Shown here: positions 8,836-16,926 of the stretch, piece after piece
Layout: each line of letters begins with the position of its first letter
Position numbering within the stretch: position 1 is the first letter of the stretch
Assembly: GCF_030915485.1 (NCBI RefSeq)
Contig: NZ_CP133266.1
Span: 1,116,001 to 1,180,000 of the forward strand
Reading direction: 5' to 3'
DNA from: Neobacillus sp. PS3-40
GTDB lineage: Bacteria > Bacillota > Bacilli > Bacillales > Cytobacillaceae
DNA: 64,000 bases
Translations under genes and position numbers: made by a program
The notes under the pieces: model-generated
Database searches by the model: none
Told to the model about the DNA's origin: nothing
Seen by the model: the letters and a program-made list of their open reading frames with translations, nothing else

Positions 8836-8988
8836 TATTAACCGCGTCTTGCTCGTTTGAGAAGTACCATTCTCTACCTTGATTACAAAGGGCTATACAC
8901 AATAGGGCTACCGTTTTTGCTGGGTTGCCCTTTGTGAAAATGCATGAGCCCCACCAAAGACTCCTTGATCTGTTAACCAAGAAATAGC

Positions 8989-9198
8989 CTAGTATTTTAC
9001 GCCTAGAAGATGAGCTAAACGCATTGGTTTGAGTCTTTTAATCACAGATTTATAAATATTTGCTCGGTATTCATTTAGGGGATTTCTTGATAACTCTTGC
9101 TCTAATAGTCGCTGCAATAATTCTATTCTTTCATCTAATGATTTTTTCTCATTATCTGCGATAAAATCAATCATTAATTCAAAATTAAAATCATTCAT
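8989..9198 (-). CDS. 69-residue hypothetical protein
   Basis: ATG at 9198 follows GAGGTG. The protein is short, acidic and helical (ERIELLQRLLEQELSRNPLNEY) with no membrane segment and no recognised family. Confidence 0.55.
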   Translation of the reverse strand: MNDFNFELMIDFIADNEKKSLDERIELLQRLLEQELSRNPLNEYRANIYKSVIKRLKPMRLAHLLGVKY

Positions 9199-9456
9199 CA
9201 ATATCTCACCTCATATTTTATTATTGTAAAAATGAGCTGAAAAATACCAAATTAGGATGATCTTTATATACGAATTCTACCTTTTTGTTTATAAGATAAT
9301 TAATCTCAATTATTTCGGTTGATGATTTTAGTAGAATCAGCTAATTTTTTGTATTTAATTTATCCTAAATTTGAACTAAAAAGAAAGAAATGCCCACCAT
9401 CTATCAATTTGCCAGACAGTGAATAATATTTGAATATTAGGAAAAGTTATTGTCAA

Positions 9457-9612
9457 TACAAAATGGAATTTTGTGTTTTCCTCAAGCTTGAATACAGTTG
9501 GTACGAAAAAAATGTACCCCATCTTTTTTTGATTGTATAAAAGGGATTTTAATTCATTTTTCTTAAATATTTTCGATGTTTTTTCCATTATTTCTGCTAA
9601 AGTGATTAACAC
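9457..9612 (-). pseudogene. N-terminal half of a paralogue of the 7.5 kb gene, inverted
   Basis: Translation from GTG 9612 aligns with residues 1-52 of the protein at 7536-7943 (MGYIFFVPTVFKL against TGIIFYQESVFKL) and stops matching at 9457. The C-terminal half lies head-to-head on the plus strand from 9628. Confidence 0.55.
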
Positions 9613-9627
9613 TACATATCCCACCAA

Positions 9628-9866
9628 ATGTATTATATAAAGCCAGGTGTGAATACTGAAACAAATGCATTTCCCATTCCCAGAAGGGAATTAGAGGAAA
9701 GCGAATGGTTAAAGCTTCAGGTTTTTATTTTGAAATCTACTACAACAGACAAGTTGAGCATGATATGTTTTTTGAAAAGTATACTGACACCATCCCATTT
9801 ATTGCTGATGAATTCGTTTGGATCTATCGGAAAATATCAGCATTTGAAAAATGGGGAATCAATTAA
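9628..9866 (+). pseudogene. C-terminal half of the same gene
   Basis: It begins MYYIKPGVNTETNAFPI, matching YYFQQPGMESTVNAFPI of the 7.5 kb gene. After a frameshift near 9720 it continues FYFEIYYNRQ ... FVWIYRKISAFE to a stop at 9866. An inversion of about 160 bp plus a frameshift therefore broke this gene. Confidence 0.55.
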
Positions 9867-10200
9867 AATTTGAAGCTCCCCTTACTTGCATTCTTTCCGA
9901 ATGATCTTGATACTTCGCTAAAAGGGGAATGACGGAAGATGAACGCTGCCTTATCCATTTTAGAAGAAACAAAAAAGCGACTGGATAATCCGTGAATGGT
10001 ACGAAGAATTCCTTTTTTCCAGTTAAAGTCTTAGTTATTACCTTTCCAAACTTTTGTTAAAATAGGGCTTTTCCGGGTTTGAATTGTAAGGTGCATTCCA
10101 GCTGGGGGACATTCGGTTAAAAAAAGAAAATTTATCGGCTAAATTGCGAAAGGCTCTAAAACCTCTTCAGTAAATAAAAAAGAGAGAAATAATTACAAAA
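9867..10200. other. no supportable gene
   Basis: A very short frame (MNAALSILEETKKRLDNP, near 9939-9994) looks like a leftover gene fragment. Nothing else with a start, ribosome binding site and sensible length is visible. Confidence 0.4.
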
Positions 10201-10202
10201 AA

Positions 10203-10236
10203 AAGAATACCCCTACATACTCAGGGGCATTCTAGT
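10203..10236 (-). terminator. Rho-independent terminator
   Basis: GAATGCCCCTGA / TAGGGGTATTC stem on the minus strand, followed by eight T. It ends the gene fragment at 10238. Confidence 0.7.
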
Positions 10237-10237
10237 T

Positions 10238-10378
10238 TTATTGCAATTGTTGCTTATGACGGTACCTTATAGTAAATAATGGATCATTTTGATAAGCAAA
10301 GGTAATTGCTTTTCGATTAACATTTGGTAACTCATAAGGAATCTCACTTATCTCATTTCCATTTAAGTCGACACCACT
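10238..10378 (-). pseudogene. C-terminal fragment of an unknown gene fused to intron debris
   Basis: The minus-strand frame GVDLNGNEISEIPYELPNVN ... RYRHKQQLQ ends in TAA with a strong terminator. Its upstream part is replaced by group II intron sequence, so a deletion joined the middle of the intron to the middle of this gene. Family unknown. Confidence 0.5.
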
Positions 10379-10593
10379 TGTTTAAGCCTACTAACTAAAT
10401 CTTCTATGTTTTCTTCTAAACTCTCACCATATTGTTCTTTGGTTGTGCCGTTAATCCCAGTTGCCTTTTTATTAGGAAGTTCAAAATGACATTGAACTAA
10501 TGATTCCTTATTTAATAGATGTGCAAGAGATGTAAATTTCATTTTAGGATCAGATTTTGCTAATTCTGCTATCCTTAGTAGTTTTGTTTCCAT
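10379..10593 (-). pseudogene. group II intron reverse transcriptase, N-terminal fragment
   Basis: The first 70 residues (KLLRIAELAKSDPKMKFTSL ... ENIEDLVSRLK) are nearly identical to the start of the RT of copy 2. It is truncated by the deletion that also removed the 3' part of the intron. Confidence 0.75.
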
Positions 10594-11085
10594 TTATTAT
10601 ACCTACCTCTGTGTGTAGTAAATGTGTCCCTAGTAAGGGTGATACCTGGTAGCTAGCCTTTCCTTCATAGGTACTACGCTGCTATCCTACTCCCTACACG
10701 GCATTTGGTTTCCTCGCTTTTTATCACTTGTAGACCATACTCTTCTATTAAAATAAGAAAAGACCGGTAGGGTCTCCCGAGTTGCCGTATCATATCAATG
10801 TATAACGTGCCAAGGTCACTGACTCCAGAGAGGTTTTATCCTTCTTGCCTTTAACGAAAGATAAAATGTAGCTTTCTGCAGAGCTTAAAACATCAGCCCT
10901 CTCGGTTTACTAACATTATGGAGCTCAATCCCTTCAACCATTTGGCTTTCGGCCCGCCACCTAACTGTCTACGCTTAAAGACTAAAGTTACCTTTAGCCC
11001 TCCAAGACTCGCTACGAGCGAATGGCTAGTTCTTACTCGACGGGAATCCCACCCGCTATATGATACGACCTAGGCTCGGCCGCAC
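10379..11085 (-). mobile_element. group II intron copy 1, 5' fragment
   Basis: The minus strand starts GTGCGG at 11085, the expected GUGYG 5' end. It matches copy 2 (18890-19381) closely through the 5' ribozyme domains and into the start of the reverse transcriptase, then breaks off at about 10379. The 5' exon ends AAACGGGTGCGT, that is, the core of array unit 2. Confidence 0.75.
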
Positions 11086-11118
11086 ACGCACCCGTTTGTT
11101 TAAGTACAATATTTCACA
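11086..11118 (-). repeat. array unit 2, second core site
   Basis: CACCCGTTTGTTTAAG with the tail TACAATATTTCACAATC. The left part of the unit was lost with the 3' part of intron copy 1. Confidence 0.7.
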
Positions 11119-11155
11119 ATCTTAAACATAAAGAACAACTTGTGATTCCCTCATA

Positions 11156-11183
11156 AAAAGGTCGTCCTTTGACGACCCTTTCT
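11156..11183 (-). terminator. terminator of the sigma/anti-sigma cassette
   Basis: GGGTCGTC / GACGACC stem with a T-run on the minus strand, downstream of the stop at 11223. Confidence 0.75.
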
Positions 11184-11222
11184 AAATCCTAATCATGTTT
11201 AAAAGCCAGTTAGAATATGCCA

Positions 11223-12254
11223 CTACTTTTTGGGTGCTTGTACAAATGTTTCTAATATTTTTTTGATTTCTTCCACGGTACAGCCTTGGCTAGACACTTC
11301 GTAAATGACCCCGTTTACCTTGGTAGTAAATAAAGGATTATACGGAGCATGCCAATAAGTACGGCTGTATTGGGTCCATTTCACACCATTGGAAATAAAA
11401 TCCCCGATTTTTTGGTTGGGGTCATACTGAAAATCACCATTGTAATCAGGATGATTCCCGTCTTGATATCCTTCTGGAAATTCTTGTATCCAAATAAATT
11501 TGTCAGTGGTATGGTCATCACCTGGTATTGTGACCGTCTGCCCCATGATGCTTCCGGGTGTAGGTCTGTACTCAAGTTGTACATGATAGCGAGAACCGTC
11601 GTTTCGTAAAGCAATAGATGTCCTCTCTAACTCAGGATAATGTAGTATTCTCAAAAACCGTACTTCTCTGCGGATGTTTTGATAAGCCGCCTGCACCTCT
11701 GATGGATCATTCTTTCCGCCAAAAATAGACTTTACATCCGGTTTTTCCACTTGTTTCGCTCGTTTGAGAACCTGATAATATTCGATAGTTCGCTTCCTTG
11801 CTGTACCTCCTAGTATTTCAACTGCAATATATTCATCTGGTGATTGATCTTTAATGGAATAATAGTTGGAGTTCGGAGGATATTGTGTAGTGTCACCTTC
11901 TCGTAAAAACTCCCAATCTCCAATACGGGATATCGTGCCTAGTTTTGAAGCTAAATGCTCTTTGGATACCCTCTCATATGTCGGGATATAGTAATGAGCG
12001 TCGTGAACGAGGTATTCTGAATAAGGATGCGGATGTTGATCGCTTGTCCCAAAGAGCCTAAGCCCAGCCCAGCTTTGTGTAACATTCGGAACTAACAGCA
12101 AGAAAAGAACCATTAAAGTTACGAATAGGACCGCCTGTTTCGTTCTAAACCGTTTTTTCTTGTTTAAGATGCATTCAATATCGATTTCTTCTGGAAACCG
12201 GATTTGTCGTTGAACGTTTTTCAATGTGTTTTTTAATTCTTGTTCCAAGTCCAT
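11223..12254 (-). CDS. membrane-anchored anti-sigma factor-type protein
   Basis: About 343 residues: a short cytoplasmic N-terminus, one membrane helix (about 40-60, QAVLFVTLMVLFLLLVPNV) and a large extracytoplasmic domain. It overlaps the ECF sigma gene upstream by 22 bases. This arrangement is standard for a cognate anti-sigma factor that holds the sigma factor at the membrane. The ATG at 12254 directly abuts GGAGGG, so the TTG at 12248 is a likelier start. The outer domain belongs to no family I recognise. With 12233-12808 it forms a two-gene cassette. Confidence 0.7.
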   Translation of the reverse strand: MDLEQELKNTLKNVQRQIRFPEEIDIECILNKKKRFRTKQAVLFVTLMVLFLLLVPNVTQSWAGLRLFGTSDQHPHPYSEYLVHDAHYYIPTYERVSKEHLASKLGTISRIGDWEFLREGDTTQYPPNSNYYSIKDQSPDEYIAVEILGGTARKRTIEYYQVLKRAKQVEKPDVKSIFGGKNDPSEVQAAYQNIRREVRFLRILHYPELERTSIALRNDGSRYHVQLEYRPTPGSIMGQTVTIPGDDHTTDKFIWIQEFPEGYQDGNHPDYNGDFQYDPNQKIGDFISNGVKWTQYSRTYWHAPYNPLFTTKVNGVIYEVSSQGCTVEEIKKILETFVQAPKK

Positions 12255-12808
12255 CCCTCCTTCAGAGATATATCTCCATATGGTGATGACATCAATTGAT
12301 TCTTAAGGTCGCCTCTGGCGTGATGAAGTCGTGACTTAACCGTTCCCTCACTGACAGTAAGGATCGAGGCAATTTCTGAGATGGATAAATCCTGCATGTA
12401 GTATAAAATGATAACGGTCTGATGTTTCATCGAAAGTTTTTGAATACATTGATATAACTCTTTTTGGTTTTCTTCCTGCAGATAAATGTGTTCCGGCTGC
12501 CCGTCCTTGGACTTGTCCAAAATATCCTTCCACGGAGAAAAGAATCGTTTTCGCTTTGCCATTTTCCACGTTACATGCAGTAGAATTTGATGAAACCAGG
12601 TTTTAAACGATGCGATTTCAGGATTAAACCGATGGATGGATTTGTATGTACGAATAAGGGCTTCCTGTACCGCGTCATCTGCCCCAGCTCTTTCCCTTAG
12701 AAGCATAAACGCCACCTGGTATGCTGAAGGGATAAATGGTTTCAATAGTAAATTGAATGCATTATGATCCCCAGACTGAGCTTTGATAAGTTCTTCATGT
12801 TCCGTCAC
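12233..12808 (-). CDS. ECF-type RNA polymerase sigma factor
   Basis: The 191-residue protein has sigma region 2 (about 12-80, DDAVQEALIRTYKSIHRF with SFKTWFHQIL) and region 4 (about 120-175, LSISEIASILTVSEGTVKSR). There is no region 1.1 or 3, as in all ECF sigmas. The GTG start follows AAGGAGG. It is co-transcribed with the overlapping anti-sigma gene. The pair would respond to an envelope signal sensed by the anti-sigma; the regulon is unknown. Confidence 0.9.
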   Translation of the reverse strand: MTEHEELIKAQSGDHNAFNLLLKPFIPSAYQVAFMLLRERAGADDAVQEALIRTYKSIHRFNPEIASFKTWFHQILLHVTWKMAKRKRFFSPWKDILDKSKDGQPEHIYLQEENQKELYQCIQKLSMKHQTVIILYYMQDLSISEIASILTVSEGTVKSRLHHARGDLKNQLMSSPYGDISLKEGWTWNKN

Positions 12809-12981
12809 GTCCCAACCTCCTTTACTTACCTACTTATTCCCCCTGAGATAGGAATTGGTTCATTTTTTTGGGAAATTTTTTTAAAAAACTCAAATAGAAA
12901 AAGCCACCAATCAAGGCAGCCCCATACGGTTTATTTATTAAAAAGTTCGACACCTATCAAAAATTCCCCTTTTTTAAAGTC

Positions 12982-13062
12982 TTCTTCTTAAAGTAACCTG
13001 CCTTGTTAGTGGAAGAAGAAAAAAACGCTACTCCTCTTGAAGTAAAGCACCCTTTAGCTTAA
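12982..13062 (-). repeat. array unit 3
   Basis: Core 1 has arms TTCTTCTT and AAGAAGAA around AACCTGCCTTGTTA. Core 2 is CTTGAAGTAAAG, then CACCCTTTAGCTTAA. Its middle matches unit 8. It follows the stop of the pseudogene at 13067. Confidence 0.8.
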
Positions 13063-13066
13063 AAAT

Positions 13067-13204
13067 TTATTTAAAAATCAAGTACAAAATTATTGCCCCA
13101 ACAATGATTATTCCACCAATTGTTGGACTGCCGTAAAATGTTCTGTTCCAACCATCATCTGTTTCTATTTTGCTTTTATCTTAGTTCTTCTCAACTTTTC
13201 TCAT
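13067..13204 (-). pseudogene. small membrane protein, nonsense-mutated; paralogue of 47149
   Basis: Translation from ATG 13204 (good GGAG upstream) gives MRKVEKN, then TAA at 13181, then a continuous frame KSKIETDDGWNRTFYGSPTI and a hydrophobic helix ending LYLIFK. The protein at 47149-47298 is the same apart from the stop. It lies beside a lipoprotein gene whose paralogue is also present near 43 kb. Confidence 0.65.
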
Positions 13205-13260
13205 TGTTTGCATCTCCTGATATGTTAAAAATAAAAGCTTGAAAAGGGCGTTTTTTTAAT

Positions 13261-13803
13261 TTACTTCTTATTGTCAAAAATCTCAATTTCCTTAAAAATC
13301 CTTGAGTAAACATCCAAAATATTTTCTTTGTTTGCCGTATCGTTATAAAGACCGAATTTCCAAAACGTTACACGTTCGCCAGATTGGTAATATCCAACGA
13401 CATAATCTCCAGACTTCGAGTTAGAAGAGTCTTCATAAACCTTTATCTCGTGTGCTTCCTCATCGACCGATGGTATATAATATTTTTGTGGTTCGATGAA
13501 GAAAATTGGAATGCCAACTTTTTTATAGATTTTCGCATAGGTTTCTTTAGAGGATCCAGATACATGTCCTTTCATTATTAAAACTGCATTATATCTTGAA
13601 GATAAATTATCTTGAGTTAAATTCTCTATTTCAATCTCTTTGAAAACAACATTTTTCTCGCGAATCGTTGGAGTCTTACCAACAATACCAATAGTTAAAT
13701 TCTTACCGTCATATAATGGGCTATCAATTATATTTTTATCATTATTGCACGCTGATAAAAATGATAAAAGTAGTAATAAGAACATTATAAGTGTCTTCTT
13801 CAT
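13261..13803 (-). CDS. lipoprotein, paralogue of the gene at 42813
   Basis: The 180-residue protein has a type II signal peptide with lipobox LLSFLSAC (Cys about 19). The mature domain carries GKNLTIGIVGKTPTIREKNV and SRYNAVLIMKGH. It is clearly homologous to 42813-43346, sharing the same lipobox, LTIGIVGKTP and the GLYNDT-type motif near the end. It would sit on the outer face of the membrane. Function unknown. The start follows AGGAGGGG. Confidence 0.75.
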   Translation of the reverse strand: MKKTLIMFLLLLLSFLSACNNDKNIIDSPLYDGKNLTIGIVGKTPTIREKNVVFKEIEIENLTQDNLSSRYNAVLIMKGHVSGSSKETYAKIYKKVGIPIFFIEPQKYYIPSVDEEAHEIKVYEDSSNSKSGDYVVGYYQSGERVTFWKFGLYNDTANKENILDVYSRIFKEIEIFDNKK

Positions 13804-13917
13804 TATTTTATCCCCTCCTATTTCTGTTATTTACATTTTAGCAATTCATTTATACTAGAAAAATCCACACTACCTCTCTTTTCCGATTATTTTATAGGAC
13901 TGTTTACCAAAAAATAC

Positions 13918-13945
13918 AAAAAAGATGTCAAACGACATCTTTTTG
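13918..13945. terminator. bidirectional terminator
   Basis: AAAAGATGTC / GACATCTTTT palindrome with flanking A and T runs. Confidence 0.7.
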
Positions 13946-14111
13946 TGACCTTTTTCTATTCAGGGGTACAGCCAACATTTTAACATAAAACTCACTCTAT
14001 ACATTTTTTGGAAACAAAAAAAACGTTTTCTCCTACGCTAAGGGAAAAACGGCTTCTTTTTATTTTGTTTGTCTTATTTTAATAGTCGAGTTCATTTTCG
14101 TACAGAATTGC

Positions 14112-14192
14112 TTGTTTAACTAACGCTACCCGTTTACTTTAAAAAAAAAAAGGGCGTTACCATTGTTCAAGTAATGCCCCCTTTAGTTCAAT
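14112..14192 (-). repeat. array unit 4
   Basis: Core 1 TTTAACTAACGCTACCCGTT; hairpin GGGCGTTAC / GTAATGCCC; core 2 CCCCCTTTAGTTCAATAA. It lies just beyond the stop at 14204. Confidence 0.8.
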
Positions 14193-14203
14193 AAAAATTG
14201 GTC

Positions 14204-15412
14204 CTAATTCACATATAGATGCAAAACATCTTCCTGCTTCTCATATCTTCCGTTTATTACACCTATACCATCAACTGTAAGTGAATCAATATTTTCAATG
14301 GGATTATCCTTTAATATCAGATGTAATTTAGTTATATTTTGGAGTCCGCCTTTACAATAGGCTATAACAGATTGTTGAATTAGATAGTCTGCATTGTTAA
14401 TTCCTACTTTTATAAAGTTCTTATGTAAAAGCCTATCTTCAAATTGAACGATATTCATCGGGTCAAAAGATTTAGCAGTTATTTCACCTTCAATAAATAG
14501 ATTAATTCCTTTTTGCTGCTCAAAGTTTTCAAATGTAATTTTCCTATTTTGCCTAACAAAATTAATTATTTCCTCTGTTTCGGGACTTATTTCCACATCA
14601 CTTATTTTTTCAGAGTTATCGGAAATCTGTTTTAATAAATCGTATAGTGTTTCTTCTTTGCCCCAAAAACCTTCCTTCCAACTTGGCAAAAAATCATCAA
14701 GTAATAAACACATAACCAAACCTGAACTATAACAACTCTTCCGTATATATGAAGTGGATTCATATTTGTCAATAAGGTGCTGCCCATATTTTCTTAAAAT
14801 GGAATTGTACTCTAAATTACATTTTTCGGAGAAAGCCTTTAGTTCAACATACCACGCTGGTCCTTCAATTGTTTCAATTGAATTTTCGTATAATAAATAG
14901 TTATTGATTTTGGTAGCCCTTTTTTCTCTTAAGGTAATAAAAGTATTAAGATATTGTTTCTTTTTAATAAAATTATTTTCTAACATTGCACTAAAAAGGG
15001 TAGCTCTTTCCTTATTTCGTAATTCCACATTTTCTCTTGTTAACGGATATGTGATTCCCAGAATTTCATTTACAAACCGTTCTTCCCCTTTAACATATTG
15101 AAAACCATGAAATAATTCGTGTACGAGATTAGAATATAAACTTGCGTAATCCTCGTACAATTCTAGATTCACGATTGCCGTTGGAAAATTATCATAAAGA
15201 ATGAGTGTACAACCTATAAATTGTTCATCCCACTTTAATATTTGATATTTGTCCTTTTGAATTTTTGTCATTCTAGGATGGTTGAAAAGATAAACATAAC
15301 TCTTATCATATAATGCGTAAGCAACCGATTCAAAACTAAACCAATAGTTTTTCAAATTCGCATTTACTATGTCTTTGCAAATACGGTTAAGATAAATATC
15401 CATTGTTTTCAT
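14204..15412 (-). CDS. putative zinc metallopeptidase (HEXXH)
   Basis: About 400 residues. SLYSNLVHELFHGFQYVKG (about 86-104) contains HELFH, the zinc-binding HEXXH motif of gluzincin-type peptidases. A downstream Glu in the helical region that follows could be the third ligand. There is no signal peptide, so it is probably cytoplasmic. The ATG at 15412 directly abuts AAGGG; the ATG three codons later (15403) is better spaced. It is a single-gene cassette with unit 4 at its 3' end. The family is not recognised and peptidase activity is inferred from the motif alone. Confidence 0.6.
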   Translation of the reverse strand: MKTMDIYLNRICKDIVNANLKNYWFSFESVAYALYDKSYVYLFNHPRMTKIQKDKYQILKWDEQFIGCTLILYDNFPTAIVNLELYEDYASLYSNLVHELFHGFQYVKGEERFVNEILGITYPLTRENVELRNKERATLFSAMLENNFIKKKQYLNTFITLREKRATKINNYLLYENSIETIEGPAWYVELKAFSEKCNLEYNSILRKYGQHLIDKYESTSYIRKSCYSSGLVMCLLLDDFLPSWKEGFWGKEETLYDLLKQISDNSEKISDVEISPETEEIINFVRQNRKITFENFEQQKGINLFIEGEITAKSFDPMNIVQFEDRLLHKNFIKVGINNADYLIQQSVIAYCKGGLQNITKLHLILKDNPIENIDSLTVDGIGVINGRYEKQEDVLHLYVN

Positions 15413-15480
15413 CCCTTATATAAAAATTTATAACTTCTAAATTCTCTAAAGGATTAAATCCTCCTTCTACTAAAAGTGAA

Positions 15481-15576
15481 CTTATTCAAGTTAACTGACG
15501 GATTGTATAAGAAGAAAAAAGCATTACCGTTATTCCAGTAACGGCCCCCGTTAGCTTAAGTATGATCTTTCGCAAT
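15481..15576 (-). repeat. array unit 5
   Basis: Core 1 TTATTCAAGTTAACTGACGG; middle GCATTACCG; core 2 GCCCCCGTTAGCTTAAG with the tail TATGATCTTTCGCAAT. Confidence 0.8.
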
Positions 15577-15688
15577 ATTTCAAGTAGTAATCTCTATTGT
15601 AATAAAGTTTCTTGTGTTCTCTTCATTTTTGGCTCGGTTTAAAGGTATATTTCGACTAATAAAAGAAAAGATACTTAACTCCATTTAG

Positions 15689-15913
15689 TTAAAAAAGGGA
15701 ATATATTTGAATTGCCAGTATAATAGTTAATGCAATGATACCAATAATCGATACTATTTTTCCGTAACGAATTGCCCCTTCAGACACTTCAGGTTCCTCT
15801 TTATACATCCATCTTCTTCCCCATAATAAACTATCCTCAGTGCACAGATACGTCCAAATTAATACCGCATATAAAGGAATCAATATAATAACAAGTAGAA
15901 AAGTGTCGGCCAA
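15689..15913 (-). CDS. 74-residue membrane protein
   Basis: A TTG start after GGAGGG. It has two membrane helices (about 5-24 and 50-72) joined by a conserved-looking loop (WGRRWMYKEEPEVSEGAIRYG). Single-gene cassette, function unknown. Confidence 0.65.
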   Translation of the reverse strand: MADTFLLVIILIPLYAVLIWTYLCTEDSLLWGRRWMYKEEPEVSEGAIRYGKIVSIIGIIALTIILAIQIYSLF

Positions 15914-15954
15914 CTTTATCCCTCCGTAATACCCCCGGCTAGTTCAAAAAGAAA

Positions 15955-16197
15955 TTATTCCATACTCTTACCTTGACTAACCACCTTAATTAATTCATCA
16001 ATTTTTTGATTTCTCTCTTGGTCTGATTTTGCTTTTGTATTCATGAATTTAATTACTTCATTTACAAAATAAATACCAAAAACGCTAAGAACGAAATATA
16101 AAATAATAGGTAAAAAAGCCAGAACAACAAATCCACCATTCATTACTGTTAATAATATAAGAGAAAGAAACAACCCACCTTTAATCACCCATTTCAA
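15955..16197 (-). CDS. 80-residue membrane protein
   Basis: The TTG at 16197 (preceded by AAAAGG) is chosen because the longer frame to 16245 runs into array unit 6. It has two hydrophobic segments (about 6-26 and 29-47) and then a charged cytoplasmic helix (NTKAKSDQERNQKIDELIK). Function unknown. Confidence 0.6.
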   Translation of the reverse strand: MKWVIKGGLFLSLILLTVMNGGFVVLAFLPIILYFVLSVFGIYFVNEVIKFMNTKAKSDQERNQKIDELIKVVSQGKSME

Positions 16198-16228
16198 ACC
16201 ACATCGCCTTTTCCATTTGCAAAAATGC

Positions 16229-16305
16229 TTCTTTAAGTTTTGCACCCATTAGTTAAAAAAAGCGATTCTACAATTTAAGAATCGCAGTCATTTGGTAAAA
16301 TATTC
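16229..16305 (-). repeat. array unit 6
   Basis: Core 1 TTTAAGTTTTGCACCCATTAG is followed by the hairpin AGCGATTCT / AGAATCGC. Core 2 is degenerate. It lies between the VanZ gene and the gene to its left. Confidence 0.65.
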
Positions 16306-16328
16306 GAATAAAAAGCCAGATACCTTTC

Positions 16329-16823
16329 TTAATATGATTTAACTTGCTGTTGGTACTTTGGCTTCAATAGTTTTTGGATGAAATTTAATTTCCAAATTCC
16401 AAATCCTATCAAAGTTCCCAACATATTAAGAATAAAATCATCTATATCAAAACTACCTCTTCTAGACACTGATTGGAGTATTTCAATTACAAATAACAAT
16501 ATTATTGTTGTAAATGAAAATATACCTACGTTATTTATTCTTTTTACGAGGTAAGGAAGATAGATACCCATTGGGAAAAACATTATTAAATTACCAACGA
16601 GGTTTTTAATTGGTATATCCAAATTCATACTTCCATCAAAAATTGCCTTAACATATGTACTAATCGTTTTAAATGGCACAAAATTTGAAGACTTCTCGAT
16701 ATACTCCACCAATGACAAATCTGACCATACAGAGCCTCTTGATCCTAAAAATAATAACGATACCAATCCCAATAAATAAAACACAAAGCTTATTACGATA
16801 ACAACTTTTAATACCCTTCTCAT
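16329..16823 (-). CDS. VanZ-family membrane protein
   Basis: The 164-residue protein has four membrane helices (about 5-26, 75-95, 98-118, 130-150) and the family signatures NLVGNLIMFFPMGIYLP and FDIDDFILNMLGTLIGF. VanZ-like proteins are associated with resistance to glycopeptides or other envelope agents, but most chromosomal members are uncharacterised. The start follows GGGAGG. Single-gene cassette; the group II intron copy 2 lies upstream, outside the gene. Confidence 0.85.
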   Translation of the reverse strand: MRRVLKVVIVISFVFYLLGLVSLLFLGSRGSVWSDLSLVEYIEKSSNFVPFKTISTYVKAIFDGSMNLDIPIKNLVGNLIMFFPMGIYLPYLVKRINNVGIFSFTTIILLFVIEILQSVSRRGSFDIDDFILNMLGTLIGFGIWKLNFIQKLLKPKYQQQVKSY

Positions 16824-16926
16824 TTTTCCTCCCTGTGCTACTGTAGCATTGGTTAATTTAATTGTTAGTTATTTAGATATGAACTATTTTACCATTAATT
16901 CCAATGTTTGTATGCGACTTTTATTG

